Positions 1-8,237 are shown, counted from the stretch's first letter. The stretch: 9,879 nt of DNA from Gemmatimonas sp. UBA2094 (GCA_002331565.1 DCZC01000090.1:5505-15383), one strand, 5' to 3'. Program-made: numbers and translations. Notes: generated by a model not told the origin, from the sequence alone.

Positions 1-2764
1 CCTTGCCGAAGATCATGAGCGTGGCCAGCGCGCCCACGGCGGCGAAGGGCAGGCCGGAAAGAATGGTGATGGGATGGATGTAGCTTTCGTAGAGAATACC
101 CAGCACCACGTAGATCACGAAGATGGCCACCACAAGCAGAGCCAGCAGCCCGCTCTGTGCCTGCGCGAACGCCTGCGTGTCGCCGCTCAGCGCACTCGTG
201 ACGCCCACCGGCAACACCGCGGCCGCTTCACGCTGCACGGCATCGACGGCGGTACCGAGTGCCACACCGGGGCGCGTGTTGAACGAGATGGACACGGCGG
301 GCTGCTGTCCGTTGTGCTGCACCGACACCGGCCCCACGCCCTTGGTGAAGGTGGCCACCGCGCCGAGCGGCACGAGGTTGCCGGTATTGCTGCGGATGAA
401 CAGCTGACCGAGGGCGGCCGGATCCTTCTGGAACTCTTCCTTGAGCTCGAGAATGACCTGGTACTGGTTCACCTGCGTGTAGATGGTGCTGACCTGGCGT
501 GAGCCGTACGCGTTGTACAGCGCGTTTTCGATTTGCGTGGCGGTCACCCCGAGTGACGAGGCCCGTTCGCGATCGATGACGATGCCCACCTGCGGGTTGC
601 CCACCTGCAGATCGCTCGAGATGTTCTCGAGCTCCGGCAGGTCGCGCATGCGCTGTTCGAGCTGCCGTGCACTGGTGTAGAGCTCCGCGATGTCCGCGCC
701 CTGCAGCGACACCTGATACGCGCTGTTGCCGCGACGGCCACCGATGTTGATCGGCGGCGGATTGCGGAGGAACACCTGCACACCCGGTACGCCCGAGGTG
801 GCCCGCGTGATTTCGCGCATCACCTGATCGACGTGCGGGCGCTGTGCGCGATCCTTGAGTATGAGCATGAGGCGCGCGCTGTTGCTGCCGCCCCATGGGC
901 CGCCGCCGATGGAAACGCTCACGCGCTCCACCGAGGGGTTCTCCTGGATGATCTTGCCCACTTCACGGGCCTTCAGCGACAAGGCCTCGTAGCCGATGCC
1001 TTCGGGGCCTTCCACGCTGCCCTGCAGGCGCCCGGTGTCCTCCGACGGGAGGAAGCCCTTGGGGATGATCATGAACAGCGCCGCCGTCGCAACGAGCGTG
1101 ATCGCGCTGAACAGCATGGTAAGACCGCGGTGCCGCATGACCCACTGCAGCGACGACACATACGCGTTCTCGGATCGCTGATAGAGCCGTTCTACCGAAC
1201 GCCACACTCCAGTCGATTCCTCGTGCCCCTCGTCGCCCCGGAGGAACTTGGCGGCCAGCATGGGGGTGAGCGTGAGCGACACGAAGCCCGACACGAGAAT
1301 GGCCACGCCGATGGTCACGGCGAACTCACGGAAGAGGCGGCCGATGAGCCCCGGCATGAAGAGCAGCGGGATGAACACGGCCACCAGCGACAGCGTCATG
1401 GAGAGAATCGTGAAACTGATCTCCTTGCTGCCGTCGAGCGCCGCGCGCATGGGCGATTTGCCCATTTCCATGTGGCGCACGATGTTCTCGAGCATCACGA
1501 TGGCGTCGTCGACCACGAAGCCCACGGCGAGCGTGAGCGCCATGAGCGTGAGATTGTTGAGGCTGTAGTCGAGCGCCCACATCACGATGCATGTGCCGAT
1601 GATGGAGAACGGCAGGGCGAGTGACGGGATGATGGTCGCACGCGCATTGCGCAGAAACAGGAAGATCACCATCACCACGAGCGCCACGGTGAGTGCAAGC
1701 GTGAACTGTACGTCGAGGACTGCTTCCTCGATACTCTCGGCGCGGCTGAAGACGGTGAAGAGCTTGACGCCCGGCGGCAGCTGCTCCTCGAGCTGCGCCA
1801 TCTCGCGCTCCACCCCCTTCGCGGTGGCCACCGTGTTCACCCCGGGCTGGCGGATGATGGAGAGCGAGATGTTGCTCACGCCGTTGATCTCACTGAAGCC
1901 GCGCAGCTGCTGCAACCCGTCGTACACATTGCCCAGATCGCCGAGCCGCACGGGCAATCCGTTGCGGTTGGCCACCACGAGCTGCCGGAACTCGGCGGCG
2001 TTCTTGAGCTGGCCGGTGGCCTGCAGCGTGAACGCCTGATTGGGGCCCATGAGCACGCCGGCCGGCGAGTTGGAGTTCCCCTGGTTGATGGCCTGTTGCA
2101 CTTCGTCGATGCCGATGCCGCGCTGCGCGAGCGCGCTGGGGTCGAGCTGCACGCGCACGGCGAACTTGGCCGACCCGTAGATCTGCACCTGCGCCACACC
2201 GGTCACCGTACTGAGCTTCTGCCCGATGAACGTTTCCGCGTACTCGTTCAGCTCCGCGCGCGACATCACGTCGGAGGTGAGCGAGTACATCATGATGGGC
2301 GAGTCGGCCGCATTGGCCTTGTTGTACGACGGCGGGTTGATGCCCTGCGGCAGCTGCCGGAGCGTCTTGGAGATGGCCGACTGAACGTCGGCCGCCGCCT
2401 TGTCGATGTCCCGGTCGAGATTGAACTGGATGGTGACGTTGGTGCTGCCCTGCGAGCTCGACGACGTGATGTTGTCGATGCCGCTGATGGTGGCGAACTG
2501 CTGTTCGAGCGGCGTCGCGACCGACGTGGCCATGACTTCCGGGCTCGCGCCCGGGAGGTTGGCCGACACCGTGATGGTGGGATAGTCGATGGTGGGCAGG
2601 TCGCTCACCGCGAGCCGCTGGTACGCCACCGCGCCGAAGATGAGGATCGCCGTCATGACCAGCGTGGTCATGATGGGGCGGCGGATCCAGATCGCGCTGA
2701 GGTTCGTGGTGCTGGCGACTTCCGGCGGGACGTCGTTCGCCGGCCCCTGTGACGACTGACTCAT
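1..2764 (-). CDS. RND efflux permease, HAE1 (AcrB-like) family, C-terminus cut off by the left edge
   Basis: Inner-membrane proton/drug antiporter subunit of a tripartite efflux pump. The frame is open from an ATG at 2764 to the left edge, giving 921 residues; AcrB-type proteins run to about 1050, so TM10-12 are probably outside the window. Visible: TM1 about residues 32-48, then the family segment YPTITVSANLPGASPEV (61-77); the first porter region; TM2-TM6 about 352-503; a second porter region; TM8 about 872-891 and most of TM9. TM4 carries the paired aspartates D419-D420 (GFVVDDAIVMLEN) that relay protons in this family. The start is fixed by a ribosome binding site and by a 4-bp ATGA overlap with the upstream membrane fusion gene, so the two are co-transcribed and probably translationally coupled. 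The substrate cannot be read from sequence; the HAE1-type signature favours hydrophobic or amphiphilic compounds over metal ions. Confidence 0.95.
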   Translation of the reverse strand, partial: MSQSSQGPANDVPPEVASTTNLSAIWIRRPIMTTLVMTAILIFGAVAYQRLAVSDLPTIDYPTITVSANLPGASPEVMATSVATPLEQQFATISGIDNITSSSSQGSTNVTIQFNLDRDIDKAAADVQSAISKTLRQLPQGINPPSYNKANAADSPIMMYSLTSDVMSRAELNEYAETFIGQKLSTVTGVAQVQIYGSAKFAVRVQLDPSALAQRGIGIDEVQQAINQGNSNSPAGVLMGPNQAFTLQATGQLKNAAEFRQLVVANRNGLPVRLGDLGNVYDGLQQLRGFSEINGVSNISLSIIRQPGVNTVATAKGVEREMAQLEEQLPPGVKLFTVFSRAESIEEAVLDVQFTLALTVALVVMVIFLFLRNARATIIPSLALPFSIIGTCIVMWALDYSLNNLTLMALTLAVGFVVDDAIVMLENIVRHMEMGKSPMRAALDGSKEISFTILSMTLSLVAVFIPLLFMPGLIGRLFREFAVTIGVAILVSGFVSLTLTPMLAAKFLRGDEGHEESTGVWRSVERLYQRSENAYVSSLQWVMRHRGLTMLFSAITLVATAALFMIIPKGFLPSEDTGRLQGSVEGPEGIGYEALSLKAREVGKIIQENPSVERVSVSIGGGPWGGSNSARLMLILKDRAQRPHVDQVMREITRATSGVPGVQVFLRNPPPINIGGRRGNSAYQVSLQGADIAELYTSARQLEQRMRDLPELENISSDLQVGNPQVGIVIDRERASSLGVTATQIENALYNAYGSRQVSTIYTQVNQYQVILELKEEFQKDPAALGQLFIRSNTGNLVPLGAVATFTKGVGPVSVQHNGQQPAVSISFNTRPGVALGTAVDAVQREAAAVLPVGVTSALSGDTQAFAQAQSGLLALLVVAIFVIYVVLGILYESYIHPITILSGLPFAAVGALATLMIFGK

Positions 2765-4008
2765 CGTGCGGGCCCTCCCTGGCCTCCTGCCGCTCCCTGT
2801 CCGGCACCATTGCGGCTTCCGCCATTGCGCGCCCCCCGCCGGCCGCCGTTCCCACCGGCACCGGCCGGCTTCCGCAGCTGCACCGGCGCACCGTCGCGTA
2901 GACGGGCCTGGCCTTCCACGATCACCTGCTCACCACCCACGAGCCCGCTGTCGATCTTCACCAGCGTCCCGGCGGCGCGACCGACCTTCACCGGCGCCCG
3001 CTTCGCCTTGCCGGCCTCCATGAGATACACGAAGGTATTGGTCCCGGACGTGACCACCGCCTCGGACGGCAGCGTGATGGCGTTCTCGTCGACGCTGAGC
3101 TGCAGTTTGACGGTCACGAACTGACCGGGCCAGAGATGGCGATCCTCGTTGGCCACGCGCGCCTTGAGCAGCACGGAGCCCGTGGCGCGGTCCACCTGAT
3201 TGTCGACGAACGTGAGCGCGCCCGTGACGACGTGCGCGGTGTCGCTGGTATTCGGGATGACCTGCACGCCGAGGGCCTTGTCGAGCCCGGCGCGATTGCG
3301 GAGCTCTTCGAAATCACGCTCGGGCACCGGGAAGCGCACGAGCACGGGGCGCAATTCATTGATGGTCACGAGCTGGTCGGCCGACGCGCGCACGAGCGAG
3401 CCGGCCTTGTACAGTAGCTGGCCGGTGCGCCCGGAGATGGGCGCCTTCACGGTGGTGTTCTCGAGGTCGAGCCGCGCGCGCTGCAGCGACGCGCGACCGG
3501 CGGCCACCGTCGCGGCCAGCGCCGAGGCCTCGGCATACGCCTGATCAAGCTGCTGCCTGGTGACGTAGCCATCCTTCGCAAGCGACGCGAACCGCACCGA
3601 GTCGCCGCGGGCGCGCACGAGGGTCGCTTCGTCGCGGGCCAGCGTGCTCTGCAGCCGCTCCACTTCGGCGCGGAACGGGCGCGGATCGATCTGAAAGAGC
3701 ACCTGCCCTTCCCGCACCTCGTCGCCCTCGGCGATCGCCACGCGGGTGAGCTGTCCTGACACCAGCGACTGCACCGCTACCGTGCGGTTGGGCTCCACCT
3801 GACCGTTGGCCGTCACCACATAGGGGAGTGGGGCCGGCTTGGTCGTGGTGACCGAGACCGTGGGGACGGGGCGCTGCGGCTTGGGCGGTTCCTTGCACGC
3901 CGACGCGGAGAGCCCGAGCAACGCCAGCACGGGTGCATGGGCGAGCGGACGGACAAGCGGTGTGGCGAATCCGCGCGGGGGGCGCGACAGCGTTTCAGTG
4001 GCAGACAT
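2761..4008 (-). CDS. Periplasmic membrane fusion protein (RND efflux adaptor), probable lipoprotein
   Basis: Adaptor linking the RND permease to an outer-membrane channel; 415 residues, near the usual 370-420. An N-terminal hydrophobic stretch (about 25-37) ends in LSASAC with Cys38, an acceptable but not ideal lipobox (Ala rather than Leu at -3), so lipid anchoring as in AcrA/MexA is likely. Next come the biotinyl-lipoyl half-motif (about 74-110, SGQLTRVAIAEGDEVREGQ), an alpha-helical hairpin (about 113-182), the second lipoyl half (TTVKAPISGRTG, 185-196), a beta-barrel, and a membrane-proximal region to about 379. The last 36 residues are a Gly/Arg/Asn-rich low-complexity tail, unusual in length but seen in some adaptors. 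No clear ribosome binding site precedes the ATG, so the start is less certain than the identity. It is the first gene of the operon, and its TGA overlaps the start of the permease gene. Confidence 0.93.
   Translation of the reverse strand: MSATETLSRPPRGFATPLVRPLAHAPVLALLGLSASACKEPPKPQRPVPTVSVTTTKPAPLPYVVTANGQVEPNRTVAVQSLVSGQLTRVAIAEGDEVREGQVLFQIDPRPFRAEVERLQSTLARDEATLVRARGDSVRFASLAKDGYVTRQQLDQAYAEASALAATVAAGRASLQRARLDLENTTVKAPISGRTGQLLYKAGSLVRASADQLVTINELRPVLVRFPVPERDFEELRNRAGLDKALGVQVIPNTSDTAHVVTGALTFVDNQVDRATGSVLLKARVANEDRHLWPGQFVTVKLQLSVDENAITLPSEAVVTSGTNTFVYLMEAGKAKRAPVKVGRAAGTLVKIDSGLVGGEQVIVEGQARLRDGAPVQLRKPAGAGGNGGRRGARNGGSRNGAGQGAAGGQGGPAR
2774..2780 (-). promoter_or_regulatory. Ribosome binding site of the RND permease gene
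   Basis: AGGGAGG on the minus strand, 9 nt before the ATG at 2764. It lies inside the last codons of the membrane fusion gene. It supports this start and the ATGA coupling with the upstream gene. Confidence 0.7.
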
Positions 4009-4149
4009 TCGCGGGGCGAACGACGGGAGAAGGCGCGGAAAGCCGGTCGCGGGACGGGCGTTCCATCGAAAGGCTCACAATCAGTAAACGCCGACACGCG
4101 GCGTTGTGTTGCCCGTGGGCGGAACGGACTGCGGACAAGCAGCGCCTTA

Positions 4150-4185
4150 ACTGCAGACGGCAGACGGCAGTGTGCCGTGTGCAGT
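4150..4185. repeat. Hairpin with 13-bp arms built on a GCAGACG tandem repeat
   Basis: Arms 4150-4162 and 4173-4185 are reverse complements with one mismatch, around a 10-nt loop. The left arm and loop also hold about 2.6 direct copies of GCAGACG (4153-4170). It lies 31 bp after the stop of the PDZ gene and about 140 bp before the efflux operon start. No run of T follows on the minus strand, so it is not a classical intrinsic terminator. It could be an RNA 3'-end structure, an operator for the efflux operon, or a copy of a dispersed intergenic repeat. I found no convincing promoter in the rest of the gap 4009-4216. Confidence 0.6.
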
Positions 4186-4216
4186 GGGCCGTCGAGCCCA
4201 GCCGTGTCCCCTCGAA

Positions 4217-5434
4217 CTACACCGCCGCCCGCCCTGCCCTCACCCGCACCGCGCCCGACCGCTCCGGTAGCGCGCGCATCCCCCGCACGTCGATTTCCAC
4301 GTCGCGCAGCCGTTCCTGCAGGCGTCGACCCATCGCCTCCATGGCGCGCTCGATGCCCTGCCCGTCGAACTCGATCTCGTCGCCGTTGATGCGCAGGCGG
4401 CCGCGCGACGGCCCGTCGCGTCGGAACTCGAACAGCTGCGGCTCTCCACCTTGGCGACGGATGCGCACTTCGCCCTCGGGGAGCGTCAGTCCGGGCGTGC
4501 GCCGGAGCAGGGGCGCGCCGTCGATGATTACGCCGGGCTGCTCGTCGCCCTTCTCCACCGTCACCGTTACGTCGCGGTAGCGGCCGTTGCCCCACACGCG
4601 CAGCGCGACGGTCTTGCCCGGCTCGGTCTGCTGAATTGCGCGCACGAACCGGTCGACGCGCGCCGATGCGGCCTCGCCATCGTCGACGTCCTCACGCGGC
4701 ACCCGCACATCCGTGCCGTTCACCGCCGCGATGCGCTCGCCTTCGATGATGCCGGCCTTCTCGGCCGCGCCACCGCTCGCCACGCTGCTGACGAACAGCC
4801 CCAGCGTGTCGCGCGCGTTGCCCGCGCTGCCGATACTCACCCCCACGACGCCACGCGACTTGCCGCCGCTGCGACGCTCCGTGAGCATGCCCTCGGGGCC
4901 GCGCATGATGACACGCTCTTCCACCTGCTCTGCCGCGCGCTCGAGTTCGTCTGCAGAGGCGGTCTTCACGGTCACCGAGCGCGTGGCGCCACCGCTGCGC
5001 AGCTGCAGCTTCACCTCGTCGCCGGGCTTGGCGCGCCCCATCACACGCTGCAGTCGACGCTGGGCCAGGCCGGCCAGCGCCGGATCCTCGGCGTCGTCGC
5101 GCGCAACCTTGAGGCTCACGCCGTTGATCTCGGTGATGACGTCGCCGGCCTTGAGCCCGGCCTTGGCGGCCGGACTGTCGGCATCGACGCGCTCGAGGCG
5201 CACACCGGCGGTGTCGGCGCGCGAGCCTTCTGCGAGCACCACGCCGAGTACGGCACGGTTGACCGGCCCACCGCGGACGATGGTCATCGCCCCGCCCGGG
5301 GTGCGCGTGATGCGGATCTCGCGCTCCTCGCGGTTCTGGGCGTCACAGGGGGTGGCCACGGCAGCCATGGCGGCGCCGGCGGTAAAGACGGTGATCGCCG
5401 CGGCCGTGGAGCGGCGAAACGGAAACAGGATCAT
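4217..5434 (-). CDS. Exported protein with two PDZ domains, no protease domain
   Basis: 405 residues. A basic N-terminus (FRR) and a hydrophobic stretch (about 10-28) form a signal peptide, probably cut near Ala32, so the protein is periplasmic or surface-exposed. PDZ1 spans about 62-157, starting AVLGVVLAEG and containing SPAAKAGLKAGDVITEINGV (87-106). PDZ2 spans about 195-294, starting RGVVGVSIG and containing AAEKAGIIEGERIAAVNGTDV. Both have the G-D/E-x-I-x-x-x-N-G core of HtrA/DegP-type PDZ domains, but there is no trypsin-like domain, no Ser-Lys S41 site and no HExxH motif. The remaining 110 residues are charged, with a predicted helix near the end (ERAMEAMGRRLQERL), and match no domain I know. 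It could be a substrate-binding partner of an envelope protease or a scaffold. A GAGG ribosome binding site supports the start. It follows leuS by 138 bp on the same strand. Confidence 0.85.
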   Translation of the reverse strand: MILFPFRRSTAAAITVFTAGAAMAAVATPCDAQNREEREIRITRTPGGAMTIVRGGPVNRAVLGVVLAEGSRADTAGVRLERVDADSPAAKAGLKAGDVITEINGVSLKVARDDAEDPALAGLAQRRLQRVMGRAKPGDEVKLQLRSGGATRSVTVKTASADELERAAEQVEERVIMRGPEGMLTERRSGGKSRGVVGVSIGSAGNARDTLGLFVSSVASGGAAEKAGIIEGERIAAVNGTDVRVPREDVDDGEAASARVDRFVRAIQQTEPGKTVALRVWGNGRYRDVTVTVEKGDEQPGVIIDGAPLLRRTPGLTLPEGEVRIRRQGGEPQLFEFRRDGPSRGRLRINGDEIEFDGQGIERAMEAMGRRLQERLRDVEIDVRGMRALPERSGAVRVRAGRAAV

Positions 5435-5439
5435 GGCAA

Positions 5440-5443
5440 CCTC
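5440..5443 (-). promoter_or_regulatory. Ribosome binding site of the PDZ protein gene
   Basis: GAGG on the minus strand, 5 nt before the ATG at 5434. It supports the chosen start, which is also the one that includes the full signal peptide. Confidence 0.5.
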
Positions 5444-5572
5444 GGTGGAATGTTCGTACTTCTGACACGGGGAGCCGACCGAGGGTTTCCTCCGGTATCG
5501 AAGTGCAGCGCGAGACTGCCGACGGCGAGGGCGAACATGCGGTGCATCGTGCCCGGGCCATCGAGGATCGAC

Positions 5573-8005
5573 TCACACGACGATGTTGAGCAGCCGCTTG
5601 GGGACGAAGACGACCTTCTTGATCTCGCCGGTGAGGAACCTGGCCACACCGTCGTCGGCCCGGGCCATGGCCATGGCCTCGTCCTGCGTGATCGCCACCG
5701 GCACGCGCAGCTTGCCGCGGACCTTGCCGTTCACCTGCACCACGAGATCGACTTCGTCGTCCACGAGCATGGCGGGGTCGAACGACGGCCAGCCGGCATC
5801 GAACACGCTGCCGGAGTGGCCAAGCGCTTCCCAGCACTCTTCGGCGAGGTGCGGCGCGTATGGTGCCGCCAGCTGCACGAGCGGCAGCACCTCGTCCCGG
5901 TGCGGGGTACGCTCGCCGCGACGCACGGCATTCATGTACTCCATCATCGCCGCGATGGCGGTGTTGTAGCCGAGGTTCGCGGTGTCTTCCCCGACCTTCT
6001 TGATGGTGCGGTGCATCTTGCGCAGCACGTCGGCGTCGGGCGCGCCGTCGGTGGAAGCATCACGCACCGAGGCCCACAACCGGTCGAGGAAACGGCGCAC
6101 GCCGCTGATGCCCTGATCGCGGAAGTCGCCGCCCTCTTCGTACGGTCCGAGGAACATGAGGTACATGCGGAACGCATCGGCGCCCCACTCCTCCATGTAC
6201 ACGTCGGGGTTGATCACGTTGCCCTTCGACTTCGACATCTTCGCGCCTTCGCGGATGATCATGCCGTGCGCGCGGAAGCGCGTGAACGGTTCCTCGAAGT
6301 CGATGAAGCCGCCGTCCTTCATCACCATGGTGATGAAGCGCGAATACAGCAGGTGCAGCACCGCGTGTTCGTTGCCGCCGATGTACGAGTTCACCGGCAA
6401 CCACGTCTTCGTGCGCTCGCGGTCGAACGGAATGTCGTCGCGCGTGGCGCTCGGATAGCGGAGGAAATACCACGCACTGTCGAGGAACGTGTCGCTCACG
6501 TCGGTTTCGCGTCGCGCCGTCTTGCCGCACGTGGGGCACGGCACGCGGTACCACTCCTCGTGGCGCGCGAGGGGCGAGATGCCGCTGTCGTCGGGCTTGA
6601 AGTCGGGGATGTTGGGCAACACGACGGGGAGGTCCTGCTCGGGCACCGGCACCGCGCCGCAGTCATCGCAGTAGATGATGGGAATCGGCGGGCCCCAGTA
6701 GCGCTGTCGCGAGATGCACCAGTCGTGCAGCCGATAATTGGTGACCGGCGTGGCGTGCCCCTGTTCGGCGAGCCATGCGGTGACCGTGCGCTTGGCCTCC
6801 TGCACGGCGAGCCCGTCGAACGCGCCGGAGTTCACGAGGCGACCCTGTTCGTCGTCGGTGAACGCGGCATCGCCGAGCGGCGTGTTCGCGTCGTCGTCGG
6901 GACCGGCAACCACGCGCACGATCGGCAGATCGAACACCTGCGCGAACTCGAAGTCGCGCTCGTCGTGCCCCGGCACGGCCATGATGGCGCCGGTGCCGTA
7001 CTCCATGAGCACGTAGTCGGCGATCCACACGGGGATCCGCTGTCCCGTGGCGGGATTGACGGCGTACGAGCCGGTGAAGACCCCGGTCTTCTCCTTGGTG
7101 CTCTTGCGCGAGATCAGATCCTGCTTCGTTGTTGCATCGACGTATTGCGCGACGGCGTCGCGCTGCGCATCGGACGTCAGCGCAACGACGAGCGGATGTT
7201 CGGGCGCGAGCACGAGATACGTGGCCCCGTAGATCGTGTCGGCGCGCGTGGTGAAGACCGTCACCGTGTCGGTGTGCCCGGCAAGAGCGAAGGCGAGCTG
7301 GGCCCCTTCGGACTTGCCGATCCAATTGCGCTGCGCCTGCTTGGTGATGGCCGACCAGTCGAGCCAATCGAGATTCTGCAACAGGCGCGGTGCGTACTCG
7401 GAAATCTTGAAGAACCACTGCTCGAGGAAACGCTGCTCGACGGCGGTGCCGCACCGCTCGCATTGGCCGTCTTCCACCTGCTCATTGGCGAGCACGGTCT
7501 TGCACGACGGACACCAGTTGACGGCCGCCGCCTTCTTGTACGCGAGCCCCTGTTTGTGGAGCTGCAGGAAGACCCACTGCGTCCACTTGTAGTAGTCGGG
7601 GCGCGAGGTGTCGACCTTTTGATTCCAGTCTACCATGAAGCCGGCGCGTCCGAGCTGTCGCGTGAAGTTCGCGACGTTCTTCGGCGTGAGCTCCATGGGA
7701 TGCGCCCCGATCTTGAGCGCGTAGTTCTCGGAGTGGATGCCGAACGCGTCGAAGCCGAGCGGCTGGAACACGTCGTGTCCCATGAGCCGGTGGAAGCGGG
7801 CGGAGATGTCACTGCCGGTGAAGGCGAAGAGGTTCCCGACGTGCAGCCCTTCGGCGCTTGGGTAGGGGAACATCATGAGCGCGTAGAAGGGGCGCGCGGG
7901 ATTGGCCAGATTCGCGGTGTTGGTCCCGCGGTCGGTCCAGCGCTGCTGCCACTTGGGCTCTACGGCTGCGGGCACATACGGGGTCGGGGCGTCGGTCTCG
8001 TGCAT
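5573..8005 (-). CDS. leuS: Leucyl-tRNA synthetase
   Basis: Class I aminoacyl-tRNA synthetase that charges tRNA-Leu in the cytoplasm; 810 residues, within the bacterial range (about 800-880). The N-terminus PYVPAAVEPKWQQRW is typical and fixes the start. The HIGH motif is HVGN (55-58), with Asn for the last His. A four-cysteine zinc ribbon follows (C165, C168, C182, C185). The CP1 editing domain has the Thr-rich segment TTRADT (252-257; most LeuRS have TTRPDT) and AVPGHDERDFEFA, which holds the conserved editing Asp. A second four-cysteine set lies at C446/C449 and C490/C493. KMSKS is at 589-593, followed by the anticodon-binding helices and a C-terminal domain ending KRLLNIVV. No frameshift is visible. 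The codons before the ATG give no well-spaced ribosome binding site; a promoter-like pair suggests a leaderless transcript. Confidence 0.98.
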   Translation of the reverse strand: MHETDAPTPYVPAAVEPKWQQRWTDRGTNTANLANPARPFYALMMFPYPSAEGLHVGNLFAFTGSDISARFHRLMGHDVFQPLGFDAFGIHSENYALKIGAHPMELTPKNVANFTRQLGRAGFMVDWNQKVDTSRPDYYKWTQWVFLQLHKQGLAYKKAAAVNWCPSCKTVLANEQVEDGQCERCGTAVEQRFLEQWFFKISEYAPRLLQNLDWLDWSAITKQAQRNWIGKSEGAQLAFALAGHTDTVTVFTTRADTIYGATYLVLAPEHPLVVALTSDAQRDAVAQYVDATTKQDLISRKSTKEKTGVFTGSYAVNPATGQRIPVWIADYVLMEYGTGAIMAVPGHDERDFEFAQVFDLPIVRVVAGPDDDANTPLGDAAFTDDEQGRLVNSGAFDGLAVQEAKRTVTAWLAEQGHATPVTNYRLHDWCISRQRYWGPPIPIIYCDDCGAVPVPEQDLPVVLPNIPDFKPDDSGISPLARHEEWYRVPCPTCGKTARRETDVSDTFLDSAWYFLRYPSATRDDIPFDRERTKTWLPVNSYIGGNEHAVLHLLYSRFITMVMKDGGFIDFEEPFTRFRAHGMIIREGAKMSKSKGNVINPDVYMEEWGADAFRMYLMFLGPYEEGGDFRDQGISGVRRFLDRLWASVRDASTDGAPDADVLRKMHRTIKKVGEDTANLGYNTAIAAMMEYMNAVRRGERTPHRDEVLPLVQLAAPYAPHLAEECWEALGHSGSVFDAGWPSFDPAMLVDDEVDLVVQVNGKVRGKLRVPVAITQDEAMAMARADDGVARFLTGEIKKVVFVPKRLLNIVV

Positions 8006-8039
8006 CCCTGAAACGTAATCGACTTGGCGGGCCGGTCAG
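8005..8039 (-). promoter_or_regulatory. Candidate leaderless promoter of leuS
   Basis: On the minus strand CTGACC (8034-8039) and TACGTT (8012-8017) are 16 nt apart and resemble -35 and -10 boxes. Transcription would begin at or next to the leuS ATG (8005). The only purine-rich stretch (AGGG) abuts the ATG, too close for a Shine-Dalgarno site, which fits a leaderless message. The box matches are moderate, so this is a suggestion only. Confidence 0.25.
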
Positions 8040-8060
8040 GGCCTCGGCCTGAGCGACACG

Positions 8061-8214
8061 GCTCGTCGAATGGCGCGCGGCGGAGACCCGGGAGCGGCGC
8101 GTTGCTTCGGGGGTGGCCGTGCGCCTTGGCTCGCGGGGCTCGCCGGCGCCGGCATCACCCCCTCAGAGACGCGCCGCCCCCGGGTCTCCGCCGCGCCGTG
8201 GCGTGTCGACGAGC
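8061..8214. repeat. Large inverted repeat / hairpin between the glycosylasparaginase gene and leuS
   Basis: The core arms 8077-8102 and 8169-8194 are 26 bp with one mismatch. The fold continues inward: 8109-8115 with 8156-8162 (7 bp), 8116-8119 with 8150-8153, 8121-8125 with 8145-8149, and 8128-8130 with 8142-8144, leaving a loop of about 11 nt. Outward, 8061-8069 pairs perfectly with 8206-8214 (9 bp) across an internal loop. It begins 23 bp after the stop codon of the upstream gene and ends about 55 bp before leuS. There is no poly-T tail on either side. It may end transcription of the upstream gene, protect RNA ends, or be a palindromic mobile repeat. I see no gene in 8006-8237. Confidence 0.85.
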
Positions 8215-8237
8215 AAAGCCCCGGCCCAGACTCCGAC

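Noticed and set aside
4150..4185. Classical Rho-independent terminator
   Set aside because: The hairpin is there, but no T-run follows it on the strand of the PDZ gene.
4009..4216. Promoter of the efflux operon
   Set aside because: Several weak box-like matches exist on the minus strand, but none has both a good sequence and spacing, so none is listed.
4451..8011. A 1186-codon open frame on the plus strand
   Set aside because: It lies antisense to leuS and the PDZ gene, both with clear family motifs. Its translation is rich in His, Arg, Gly and Ala with no recognisable domain, as expected from the complement of GC-rich codons.
8006..8237. T-box leader or tRNA-like element upstream of leuS
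   Set aside because: leuS is T-box-controlled in many Firmicutes, but I see no T-box consensus, specifier loop or antiterminator. The structure is a simple long hairpin.
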